Assembly (NCBI GenBank): GCA_941918925.1
Contig: OW799233.1
Span: 125,574,833-125,638,832, forward strand
Reading direction: 5' to 3'
From: Phyto melanocephala
Lineage: Eukaryota > Arthropoda > Insecta > Diptera > Rhinophoridae
DNA: 64,000 nt
This document shows, piece by piece, positions 49,801 to 60,240 of this stretch (the stretch's first letter is position 1; each line of letters starts with the position of its first letter). The position numbers were made by a program, and so were the translations under genes. Under the pieces are notes generated by a model. That model was not told where the DNA came from. It was given only the letters and a program-made list of their open reading frames with translations, and did not search any database.

Positions 49801-52800
49801 ATAATTCATATTAATATGACTAGTGACATTGAACACCTTTTGTTAACAAATTATGTATTTAATACAAGAAGACAAAGAGATGACGCTGTTAAAAATTGTG
49901 TGTATACAGGAAAGAAGAACATAGAAAATATTCTCTCTGAGAGGTGAGAAGCGAAGAAATTCTCTCTGAGAGACAGTATGGTTAAAAGTATAACATAAAC
50001 AATTTCTTATACATAGGAAACAAATGTGTAAAGTCATATTATTTTTTTGTATGGAAATTACTAACAAAAATTTTATGCATGCATAAAATAATATGAAATA
50101 GCACAAATATGACTGATATGCAACCACTTTGAATTGGCCCATTGTGTTAATGTTAATCATGATCCGGATTTTAGAAATACAATAGTTTTAAATACGGAAA
50201 ATAGTTACAAACGTCGTTATTTATTAGAAATGTTACAGATAATAAACACACCAATAACACAGAGGATTAACTACAAATCAGATACAGAGGGAATAGCTCA
50301 GAGTTATAGATATTTAGTTCAAACATTTTAGAAAGCGGAAATGGAATATTTTTATAATGTAATAGATTATAAGTAATTAATTTTTGTTTTTTAGTGTATA
50401 ATTTTTTGTATGACAATTTTCTGAAATTTGTTTCAAAAATTTTTATTATTAGTATAAAAAAGAAAGATGCTACACGAAGGAGTAGCGAAATATTGAGAAA
50501 TAATATATTGTTTAATTTATGTTGCTTTTTATATAAAAAAAGAATTAAAACTGTTGTATGACCTTAGACTTGGATAATTAAATATACAAATTCTCTTTAC
50601 TCTCTAAAATAAAAACACGTAGTTTTGAAAATAGTTGTGATTTTTCTATTAAATTGTAAAGAAGACATGATCCGATTAGGTATTGAATAACCTATTCATC
50701 CAATGGCTGTGAAGACAGCCATTATTTTTTTCATGAAATTTTTAATGAATTTTTCACAGAGATGTAACTGTACTTCACCGATGACGCGTTGGATCTCGGA
50801 TTTGAGCTTAGGAATTGTTTCTGGTTTATTCGCATAAACCAGAGACTTTGCAATACCCCAAAGAAAAAAATCGCATTATCTTCACGGCCAGATGATAAGA
50901 TAATTTGTTTTGGAAATCCTTGCTGCAATAAATAGTTGAGTCCACAAGAACTCCATTATAATGTTCCTTTAACGAATGCAGTTCATAGTCACTGCGATTT
51001 CGGTTCATCTTCAATAAGAAAGGCCCAAACACGCCATCTGACCAAAATCTGTCCCAGACAGTAACTTGTTGTGGGTGTATTTGTTACTCATCCATGAGGA
51101 TCTTCTTAGCACCGAATTCGACAATTTTGTGTATTCATGAAGCCATTTAGATGAAAACGCGCTTTATTGGAAAATATGAATTTTTTTGAAAAATTACAAT
51201 TGACTTTCTATTACACTGCTAGTTTGAGTTACTGAGTACGCTGAATTTTGTACTAATGAAGATGAAGATCATTTGTCAAAATTTGCTACATAGTTCTTTC
51301 TGAAATTTCATGTTGTTAGAAACTTTAACAAATTGATGTTTGCCGATTTTCGGCGACACTCTTGTTTGCAACAGCAATATTATCAGGAGACCTCCCAACA
51401 CGTTGACGCAGTGGAGTCTTACTGTTCACAACAGACCCAGTTTCTGCAAATTTATTGACTACTCTTCGAATGGTTGACACATTAAGTGCACATTCTCGAC
51501 TGAAAATTTTTCGAAGTTTACCAGCGGTGTCAGCATAAATCTTCAAATTCTTGTAATTAGTTTTCACAATAGTAATGCATTTTGCTTTCGTAAAGCCCTT
51601 AATTTTTAATAAACGGAATAAATAAACATACATATGACAGGAAACAAATTTTAGAGTTACCACTAGCGCAAAAAAAATACACAAAATTTAAAAATTACAT
51701 TCTTACCAAGACACCTTTTACTCTGTGACTATAGAGAATCTAATAATTTTTTGGCGAATAGTTGATTAAAACGGCAATACGGTAGATTAAATAAATAATT
51801 AAATGAATTTCTATAAAAACAAATCCAGCTACAAAATATATTTGTAAAAATTTAAATATTTTCGAACTTAAAGCATATGTATGTTGTTTACCCCTATTGT
51901 GAATATTTTTTCCGTTGAAATATTTTCAATTTCACTAAAATACGAATCGTGAATAAGTTCGCTTATTATGTTAACTCTAATTTTAATTTTAATTTTTTAT
52001 GTAAATTAAATGTGAATTGATAGCTTACTTCATTTTAAACGGCTGTTTTTTCCACTGGATATTTAAAATACTAATTTTTGCTTCGAGGGGAATGAAAATT
52101 TCATGGGAACAAAAATTTCACTCCATATTCACGATAGGGTTGGTCGTTTAAAAGTAAAGCACATTGATAGTCACACGAAGTCTCGTCGCGCAAGCTGATG
52201 GACCAAGTTTGGTAAAATGGCAGAGCGCACTGACTGAGGTTCTAAGAGCTAAAACGTGTAAATTTGCCGCAATCACAAAAGAATTAAAATACTTTCTAAT
52301 AAACACACTTTGAAAGGTATATCTGTATCAATGTACCTTGTTTCGAAGATAGAAATTCTAAACAAAAACACTTCGAAACTTATTCATTTTGCCAATATTA
52401 TTGACAGATTAATGAAATAAATAAACTACTTATATCACAGTTCAAAGGAAAAGTTGTTCATAAAAAACCTCGTATGAACTTAGAAATCACTTAACGAAAG
52501 ACCCTCAGTGATTGTCAGCAAATTTCTTATTATTTCAAAATTTGACATTTTGTTTTTTTTATTAGATGATAAGACCCAATTGCCTTAACAATAAATTAAA
52601 AATTTGAAAGTTAAAGTTTCTATTCAGAAGATATGTAGATATCCACTGTATTATTTTCATATTTTTATTTTGAATAATTTAAATATTGTTTTTGTATGCG
52701 TTTTAGCAGCTTTTTGGGACCTGGGGCAAATTACGGCATTCGAACGTGATCGAAATTTGGAAATTCTTATTAGAATCTCTATACCTAAAGCACAGCGACC

Positions 52801-55800
52801 TCGATCGTTTGAGTAAAATTTCGATAGTGATCGAATGCCTTAATTTGACAATCATAATTGGACAAATAAACATTTTGTTGGTAAATAACTTGTTCTTTTT
52901 CTTAAGTTAAGATCTTCGGCTAGTTAAGAGGTATAAGCTACGGCTACACTTAATTCCCTTGTGGCAAATGTAATTAACATGCTGTTGGAATAAAAGTTTT
53001 TTGTCAAGGACTACTCATAAATATTTAATTTCGTCCTTCAATGGGATATGAGTTGTTCCCCTAGACGATAAATATCTAACAGGTAACCGTTTTCGTGATT
53101 TGTTTAAAGGGAAATATAATAGCTTGAGTTTTATCGTTATTAACTTTTATTTTCCATTTGTCATAGTATTTACGAATTAATCTTATACCCTGTTCAGACA
53201 GATATTTTTAATTGTTTCAATTTAGAGTTGATTGAGCAATTAAAATAAGTGTTCAGACATACTCAATTTATCTTACTCAATTAGCATTTTATAGCACACG
53301 ATGTGTTTATACCAAATCAAATAATGCCTTCTTTTCAGTAATTTTCCTGTTGATAAAATATATTTACAATTATATTTATACATATATATACTTTTATGTA
53401 TGTATTTGATTTTATTCAAACATTTTTTTAAAATTTTCTTCAGAAATTTTTCATTTTCTTAATTTTTATTTTTTGTATATTTATTTGTTTTACATTAGAA
53501 ATGCCACCTATAGAATTTTCTTCTCACTGAACATACTTCTCAAGAGTTGTATTTCGAGTTTTAGACAATAAGTGAAACAATTAACTGCTGTATTCATAAA
53601 AATTATTTTAGGTTTATTAAAGGCTTATTTGACAGATGTTGCATAGAAATTTGTCAAATAAGCATTCAATAAACCTAAAATATTTTTTATGAATACGGTA
53701 GTAAGTATATATTGCTCAATTTAAAAATAATTTTTAGTATGGTAAATTGAGCTCAATAAGGCCTTTAATTGCGATAATATTATAAATTGACAATTAAGGC
53801 GCCTGTGTGAACATAGTATTAGATTAATTTCCATTCTCCTAATTATCCCATTTGAGATCTTACCGCAACAAATAAAGACGTAAGCTTTCACGTAAAAAGC
53901 TGCATCGCGGTATCTGCTTAGAGTAATATCATATGTATACATCAAGTATAGTGTAGGGGATAATACCGAACCTTGAGGCAAGTATTTGCCTTTCACTAGA
54001 AAATTTGTTATTGACAGATACAACATATGATATGTACGTTTATTTAAAAAAAAAACTTTTGATATACTTTTTGAAGATAAATTGGAAAATTTAACGTATT
54101 TAATTTTTACACCATCATGCCAAATTAAATCAAAAGATTTTTCGATATCAAAGAAAACGACTTTAATACTTTTCCGATTACTTTTATTACTTTCAAGAAA
54201 ATTTACAACTTTTTGAAGTTAATGTCCAGTGGAGTTCACCTTTCGAAAACCAAATTGTTGTCGATTTATGATATTGTTGCAATTTGTAAAATCTAAACTA
54301 TATAACTATATATATATAACTTAAAATTGTTGGTACATATGTGTACTGTTATAATATCATAGTTTTGTCAAATTTTAAAATGGCTTAATTGTATAGTTGT
54401 TATTTCTTTGTAAACTTTACAGACCAGTTTAAGATTTAAAAAAATATGTCAATATGTATTACATTATTATTGTTGTTAAAGGCTATAATACACGGCATGT
54501 TTTTTACATCTGACTTTAAAATTTGTGAGACATATGTAAATCTACATGTCTGTCAAAATTGTACTTTTACGCTGACTGCTTTGCAGCAGCAGATATTTCT
54601 GCCAACGGCTGATGTCACATGTTTTGACAGAAGAAAATAGAGCGCACTCTAATTAAAATTTTGTCAGATGTCTCAACACATGTTTTTTTACAGAAGTAAT
54701 GTTTTAAAGGTAACACACGACATGTTTGTATTAGCAGTGGAGCTCCTTAGCTCCTTAAGCATTTCGAAAAAAAAATTTTTTTCCCGAACCTTAGGGTTGC
54801 CAAAATACAAATAAAAATTGTTTATAACAACAATGCTATGACAATTCCAACAAACAAACAAACAACAAAAATATATTTTGCCTTACCCGTAATTGGTTCA
54901 TCAATTGGCTCGAATTCACCATCAGCCCATGAATCACTATTCCAGTTAGCGTTATTCGTTGAATTATTAACATGATGTTGCGGCGATTTTTGTTGAGGTG
55001 GACTGACATTATTGCAATTCAGCAATACTGATGATTGTTGTTGTGCTGTATTGAGAGTATTACTGAGCGATAAAGATAAATTTGTTGATAAATCATTTGG
55101 TCGTAAATTTGATGATAAAGAGATCGTCGTTGCAGTTGATAATTGTTGATGCTGTTTTGAGGGTGATGTATTGTGAGAGTTAAGCTTGGCCAAGGGTTCG
55201 ATAAGTTCATTAAGTTGGTGCTGTTGTAACTGTTGTTGATGCGGTCTTAAAGGTGATTGTCTTAATTGCTGTAGTTGTTGTTGTTCCTGCTCTTGTGCCT
55301 CTTCTTCACCCTAAACACAAATACAATAAAAAAAAATAAAACAAATAAAAATTGTAGAACATTTATTTAATATTTTGTTCATTAAATTTACCGGATCTTC
55401 TTCCAGACTTCCCCATTCCTCATTATCCCAACCATCCCTTACTTCAGCTAATGCTGTTGAGGCATTTAAGGGGCCGTTATTTGGTGAACCAGCTACTGGT
55501 GAACTAGGATCCTGTGATGTCTAACAATTAGTTACAAGTTTAAACGCTTACATAGAATAGAAATATTTTTATTATGTGAAACTTACATCCATTTCACCCC
55601 AGTTTTCATTATCCCAATCATTGTTGCCGTAATCAGAGGCCGAGGCTGATGTGTCGTTACTTTCGTGCTCTAATGAAGTCATTGACGTTACTGACGATGT
55701 AGTAGTTGACAAACTACTGCTAGAAGGTTGTTCTAAATTAAAACAGTTAATAGAAATGATTAATAGGAATTTTGAAAGTATTAAAACAAAAAACTGTATT

Positions 55801-58176
55801 TTACCTAAAGAAGCCGGCTTTGATAAGTTACGTCCTGTTAATGGTGGTCGAGGTCTAGAGGAATCACTTTGGCTACGATAAAATTTAGAGGTCACCGCCG
55901 TTACAGCCCATCCAGCCCAAGTTGCTGCTGCGTTTCCAATCGAAGGCGTGGCGGTATGAACATCGGCTTCTGTAATCAAAACAATTATTAATTCTATTTT
56001 ACTTTAATTATTTTTATTTATTTACCCATAGTTTCTCTAAGACTAGGATCTTCAGAAACTTTTTCAAGTTTTCCAAGAAAACCACGTATGGTTTTAAAAG
56101 CTGGATCACGGACTGATTTTTCAGGATCTATCGCAAGCGAACACAGTGCAGGTAAGACACGATTTGCAACTTCACTGTAGTTTGTCAAGAAAATATTAAA
56201 AACCACTTGCTTATTATTTTTAAAGATAAAGTATTAACCAATAACTTACTTTAACAAAAAGTACTGTTGCGTTGCTGCTAAGGCCAAAACTCCTGCAACA
56301 CGAGCAGGAGGAAAAGGATCACGCATGGCTCTTATAAATGCCGATACTAGAACACGTTGCCGTACCTTATACAAATTTTAAACAAGTAATAATAAGGAAC
56401 TGTTAAATTACTAAAGAATAATATTACGTACCTGTGGATGCAGGTGCGGTGCTATTTTACCCAAACACACTGTGGTATTTGTTCTAATACCACCCTGATC
56501 ATCTCGGGCTTGTAAACGGGCAAAATGCCGTAAAACTTCAACATTTAAATTATTATAATTTAATTTTGGAGCCAAGTGTATAATAGACTGTTGGAAGGTT
56601 TAGTATTGGTTATTTTGAATTTTAGTTTTTTTTTTTTTTTACTTACTTTCACAGTTTGCTCTCTTATGGTGGCATTGGTATCTAAAAATCCATGGGCGAC
56701 TTGTGGAAAAATTTGCTCATTAACCACTTGTTGCTGTAAATGGGCAATAAAAAGTTCTAATTGTTGTAGTAGACGTGATCGTGTTACACGATCTGTGGAT
56801 GCAAATAATTTAACAACACAAGGAACAATACGTTTTTGATATTCGACTTCATCTAAAAGTTTTCCCAACTACAAAGACATAAATTATTATTTAAAGTATA
56901 TTAGTTTTCCGCACAAAAAAAATGTACATAAAAATCAATTTGAAATATTTTACACAAATTTAGTTTGGACTCTTTGCTCACCTTAAACATAGGCGCCAAT
57001 ACAGCTGAACCAGCATCACCATACTCATATGCCGTTATCAGTTGTGGTAAAATTTTATGTCTTCAAAAATTGAAAATCTTTATTAAAACCATTTACAACT
57101 TTAAAAACTAAAGCTTACTTGCACACGTTATCTGGAAAATTTTCCAAATGTAATGTTAGTCCTGAAAAGAAACGATTCTTTTCTGCCTTATCTTTAATTT
57201 GAATCTCTTCCAAAAACAGTAACGTGTCCACTAAATCATTTTTGAAAAAACCACCAGGTTTACGACATCTTGTTATAATATCAGCAGGATTAGGACGATT
57301 CGAGGGAGAAGCACCCACTAGTTCACAATATAAAGACTGCAGTGATTTGGGTATATTATCGATATCTTTAAGACTGCCACGGGCACGCAGAGGGCCATTA
57401 AAAGATTCCCAAACTAAACAGCCTAAGCCCCACATATCAGCAGAGCTGTAAACAAAAACTATTATTATAGATTTAAAACTTAAAAGAAAAAAATTCTTGC
57501 CATTTTGTGGCTGCTTTTAGTTTAGATTGGTCATTTTTCTCTGGTGGGTCATAGACTTCCAAAGAAGGTGGCACTTTTATAGGTGGCATGGGATTACCAT
57601 CGGCTGATGAGACATACTCTAAACTACCTAATTTCCATTCTCCAGACGAGTTAACAAACACAGACCACACCGAAACATTGTTGTGCCTCAGACTGCCATC
57701 GTTGTTAAGGAAGGAAAGGGCTCTCTGCCATTAAAAACAAAAATTTTTTTAATTTTATGTTCCATTTGTTTAAATATTATATTATCATTACTTACCGTTA
57801 TTTGAAATATGCCCCAGGCCAGATAAAGATCCTTCTGGGGACCTTCTGTTGATAATTTTTGTATATGTGTACCCAAAGGATCTACCAGCTCGGTAGCCAC
57901 ATATAACATTTTATCCGTTTCTAAAGAATCTAAAAATTGTAATATACTGGGGTGTCTAAGAGTCTTTAATCTTTTTAGAGATGCCTTGGCTAGCTCACAC
58001 TTCGCGTCTGTGCCGCTACGTAGATCAAATACAAACACGGAAACCTCTTCCTGCGTACCTTTACGTTTGGCCTTGTGCAATGTCCATATGGAATGTGCTT
58101 CGAAGCCTGCCACTGGTTCGCCAATATCATATGGAAAGTCCTTGGAAGAGTCGCGCGAAAAGAACGACCACATCAT
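46867..58176 (-). CDS. yata: SCYL1/Yata-family N-terminal kinase-like protein, 13 coding exons
   Basis: A pseudokinase scaffold of the SCYL1 family, which in animals binds COPI coats and supports Golgi-ER trafficking. Exons (descending): 58176-57796, 57724-57501, 57445-57119, 57060-56982, 56868-56647, 56587-56432, 56365-56250, 56174-56026, 55969-55805, 55732-55587, 55520-55392, 55310-54887, 46994-46867; they join in phase to 881 residues. The kinase-like region covers about 1-270. VSVFVF (45-50) stands where the ATP-binding Lys is expected, RHNN (140-143) replaces HRD-x-x-x-x-N, and LGS (159-161) replaces DFG, so it is catalytically dead. HEAT-like repeats span about 300-560 ([40 protein letters not shown]). 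The Gln/Ser/Asn-rich tail carries three W-x4-W acidic motifs (646/651, 686/691, 821/826) and a basic coiled segment ending [10 protein letters not shown], like the COPI-binding end of SCYL1. It starts MMW; relatives begin at the second Met. Intron 2 needs a GC donor. Confidence 0.93.
47650..48326 (+). pseudogene. Mariner-like transposase relic in the yata intron
   Basis: The start gggtaaggcaaaagtcccgc may be a decayed terminal repeat. A Met at 47760 opens [20 protein letters not shown], the N-terminal helix-turn-helix of a mariner-type transposase, followed by an internal deletion. Later frames retain a decayed [10 protein letters not shown] box near 48090-48115 and a [19 protein letters not shown] block near 48225-48275. 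The right end is cut by the MITE at 48327. Confidence 0.7.
48327..49224. mobile_element. CAAGGC-ended MITE split by a DINE-1 insertion
   Basis: The left half 48327-48492 starts CAAGGCAAATTAATTCATCA. The right half 49180-49224 reads attctctccgagctgcgatt and ends aataaatatgccttg. Joined, they match the intact copy at 24892-25100. The flanks gtaccacc and ataccttc match at 5 of 8 positions. Confidence 0.8.
48493..49179 (+). mobile_element. DINE-1-like element nested in the split MITE
   Basis: The head aacaagtaagagtgctatat, palindrome TTCGGCCGTGCCGAA, A-rich tract, a deleted middle, a short GACGGACA run (about 49040) and the tail actgtgtgaagggtata. It is younger than the MITE it interrupts and lies in the yata intron on the opposite strand. 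Confidence 0.8.
49255..50335 (+). pseudogene. Penelope-like element relic: GIY-YIG endonuclease, split by a MITE
   Basis: A 145-codon frame (49340-49777) contains VVYKIPC (88-94), a second Cys (102) and KVYIGTT (104-110), followed by KTRIGGHK. This is the GIY and YIG halves of the endonuclease domain unique to Penelope-like elements, with the linked Cys/His residues. The C-terminal part resumes at 50134-50331 (NHDPDFRNT ... [11 protein letters not shown]), including the conserved Glu region. The 380-bp insertion at 49761-50140 separates them, and removing it with one ATT restores the phase. The reverse transcriptase is absent, so the copy is 5' truncated. A terminal motif (gatgctac ... gtagcgaaatattg) follows at 50468-50500. 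Confidence 0.85.
49761..50140. mobile_element. 380-bp MITE inserted in the Penelope endonuclease
   Basis: The ends gggccaattcaaagt and actttgaattggccc are inverted repeats, with ATT on both sides (49758-49760, 50141-50143). Excision with one ATT restores the host Penelope frame, which fixes both borders. A 3-bp duplication and G-rich ends resemble the element at 40382-40995. It has no clear coding capacity. Confidence 0.8.
50640..51680 (-). pseudogene. Mariner-like transposase relic in the yata intron
   Basis: An antisense frame (51325-51684) encodes a helix-turn-helix region: [20 protein letters not shown], then [20 protein letters not shown], the paired HTH pattern of mariner transposases. 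Further 3' (50826-51032) [14 protein letters not shown] sequence resembles the middle of the catalytic domain, followed by decayed C-terminal frames. Several frameshifts and stops make it inactive. Confidence 0.75.
52728..52852. mobile_element. Foldback MITE, GGCATTCGAACGTGATCG family, copy 2
   Basis: ggcattcgaacgtgatcgaa at the left and ttcgatagtgatcgaatgcc at the right, with the agaatctctatacctaaa core shared with 21868-21990. The ends are not fixed by a duplication. Confidence 0.65.
53188..53816. mobile_element. MITE inside the reverse transcriptase relic
   Basis: The ends ccctgttcagacag and, inverted, ctatgttcacacag are similar, both followed inward by ttaattgt(tt)caattta. TA lies on both sides. 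The reverse transcriptase reading continues across it. The foldback at 53584-53702 is nested within. Confidence 0.65.
53584..53702. mobile_element. Foldback element nested in the MITE
   Basis: The arms actgctgtattcataaaaat ... taggtttatt and aataaaccta ... tttatgaatacggtagt are complementary. A second inner pair is gcttatttgaca / tgtcaaataagc-like, so nearly the whole 119 bp can fold on itself. Confidence 0.75.
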
Positions 58177-59742
58177 GTGCTTTGCTCGTCGGCCAAATAT
58201 TTTGTAACAAATTTATATTTAACAAAACAATTAAACAAAATTTAATATTTCTGCTCTTGATTTTAGCAGTTGTGACTGTTTAATTTTATAACTATTTCTT
58301 ACAAAAATCTATACTTTTTTAACAGCTGCTAGTGTTTGTTGAGAGAAAAGCAAAACAAAGAAAGAAATTCATCAGTTTTTTTGCTTTTGTTTTTATCAAG
58401 ATTGACATTAGAAACCGTTTTTGAAACGGTACCGATAAAATATCAGTCTATTTTAGGACTTTTTAATATTAAAAAAAAAATACAAAACTGTTAATTTTTT
58501 TTAAGTTTGGCTTAAAATATGTTATTGGTTTAAAACTTTAAAATAATTGGTGCTGCTATTACAATCTTTATTACGAATAACGCAATAAGTTAATATTAAC
58601 ATATTAATTTTTTTTTTTGTTAAAACCTTTACTTTTATTTTTTTATTTCATAATATATGTATATAAGTACTCCAAATTAATTTCCATAAATATTAAAAAT
58701 TTTTACCAGTTTAAAGAAAATTTAAATTTAAAAATTATGAATTGTTACTAACGCCTTGTTTATAAAAATTAAAGGTTTATTTAAAGTTTTTAAAACTGAT
58801 TTTCTATGACAGTTTATTATTGTTTATTTACGCTAAAGGAACTTTAAAAATTTGTTATAAAATAAGGCCGCTTAAAATAAATTTTAGACCGTAACCGTTA
58901 TCGATATCGTGATTCGATTCGATTGTCAACCTTGATTTTTATGAACGCCCTTCGTACGTTGTTGCTTTTTATACTTTTCTGCTTCTTCACACCGTCATCT
59001 ATGAAACAAAATGTTCTTGACCAATTTTATACGTATCAAGTTAAATTTTCCCAAAGTATTTTTATTCACACTTAAACGTTACAAATTAATAATTTTTTTA
59101 ATGCTAAGTATTTCATATCACTGTTCATATTTTCTCATAAATTATTAACTTTAAACGAACTTTTCATGACGTATGCGAATTTATTTTTCTTGTCAACTAA
59201 ACTTAATGTCATCTGTGTCGTTTGACTTTTTGTTTATATACGATTTTCGGTGGGAAAATGACAATCAAAAATATTATAAATGGTTCGTTTTCAATTAGTT
59301 CCATGTGAAATTTTCATTACAGCCTTTTTATACATGCTCACATCTTAGCGGAATGCGTGGAACATGTTTAATATTAAAAAAACTTTTTTTAACATGATAT
59401 TACATTCATTTTTAAACACATCAATTATTACAAACTATTTCACATTTAGAAAGCCATTTAGAATGAATGCTTTTACACAATTGATTTAGAAGTCTTGAAA
59501 ATGTAATTCGCTTTGCACTACTTCTAATTTTTTTGCTGGATATAAATGTAATAAAAATGAAGTATATAAAAAACTAAAATATATGTAAAACGATTAATAA
59601 TTTAAGTATTTAAATTTTTGATTTGACTCCCCAGCCATATTAATATTACCAAAAGCGTAATGAAAATTCAAATATTGTACAGTATAAAAGGTTTTTTTTT
59701 GTATAGGTAGGATAAGAGTTAGAAAAAGTTTAAGATCCCTAG
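58177..59742. other. Upstream region of yata, AT-rich
   Basis: This should hold the yata promoter and 5' UTR. I see no TATA box that stands out from the AT-rich background and no further gene on either strand. A palindromic ataccgttatcgatatcgt-like stretch is at 58891-58909. Confidence 0.45.
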
Positions 59743-59988
59743 CAAGGCGAATTCATTATCAGGTGGTGTTGACAACGCAGCTGATCTACTTTATTTGCAA
59801 AAATGATGATTGAATTGTCAAATATTATTTATGTTTACATAGATTACTCCTTCCCGCGCAAAAAAACACAAACAAAAACCATGTAGCTTTTGACACATCG
59901 ACAGTCGAAAGCAACAATAAAAAACCATGTTGTTTTTTTAATGTATTTATTGTAGAATTACCACCACCTGAAAAATAAATTCGCCTTG
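59743..59988. mobile_element. CAAGGCGAATTC-ended MITE (246 bp) with perfect 8-bp duplication
   Basis: The ends are CAAGGCGAATTCATTATCAG and aataaattcgccttg. The flank atccctag occurs on both sides (59735-59742 and 59989-59996). The inner ends read caggtggtgttgac / accaccacctg. Confidence 0.9.
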
Positions 59989-60240
59989 ATCCCTAGGAAG
60001 CAAACTCAAGGCATGGTAAATTCTTTTCACAAAAGAGCGATTCACAATAGTTAGATGTCCTAGAGGAAAAACGACGTGAACATTACGTGTCGAATAAATA
60101 AAAAAAATCCTTATAAAACAAAACCGGTCGCAGTAGATTTAGATAATTCTTAAATTTATATTTCAAAAATATCGGAATGAGTTTACAAGACTACGTAGCA
60201 CAAAAAACTTCAAGGCAGTAATAATAATAATCTTATCTTA

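Larger units (their letters stand above)
52900..54275 (-). pseudogene. Non-LTR reverse transcriptase relic, split by a MITE
   Basis: On the minus strand from 54275: [13 protein letters not shown], then [18 protein letters not shown] (the first catalytic Asp block, intact), then [19 protein letters not shown]. The catalytic YADD box is degraded to [12 protein letters not shown] (near 53884). Downstream of the MITE at 53188-53816 it resumes with [20 protein letters not shown] and [20 protein letters not shown] sequence, ending near 52905. Stops and shifts are present. Jockey-type is the best guess; it is truncated at both ends. Confidence 0.75.
46995..54886 (-). other. Last intron of yata, 7.9 kb, built from transposons
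   Basis: The donor is ACGG|GTAAGG (54886) and the acceptor TTCTAG|GCAAC (46995). All other yata introns are 55-113 bp. The intron holds a mariner relic, a MITE split by a DINE-1 copy, a Penelope relic split by a MITE, a second mariner, a foldback MITE and a reverse transcriptase relic split by a MITE. The unassigned stretches 46995-47640, 51700-52725 and 54280-54880 are AT-rich with no feature recognised. Splicing over it must join the last 41 codons, including the C-terminal COPI-type signal. Confidence 0.85.

Noticed and set aside
52136..52262. Possible tRNA or small RNA gene in a less AT-rich patch
   Set aside because: No cloverleaf or A/B-box pair could be laid out on either strand.
54446..54640. 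64-codon plus-strand frame in the yata intron
   Set aside because: Opposite strand to yata, no homologous domain, flanked by AT-rich sequence.
55019..55210. Frames overlapping yata exons on either strand (also 55651-55881, 56576-56839, 57981-58283)
   Set aside because: They are out-of-frame shadows of the yata exons, whose own frame, splice phases and family motifs agree.
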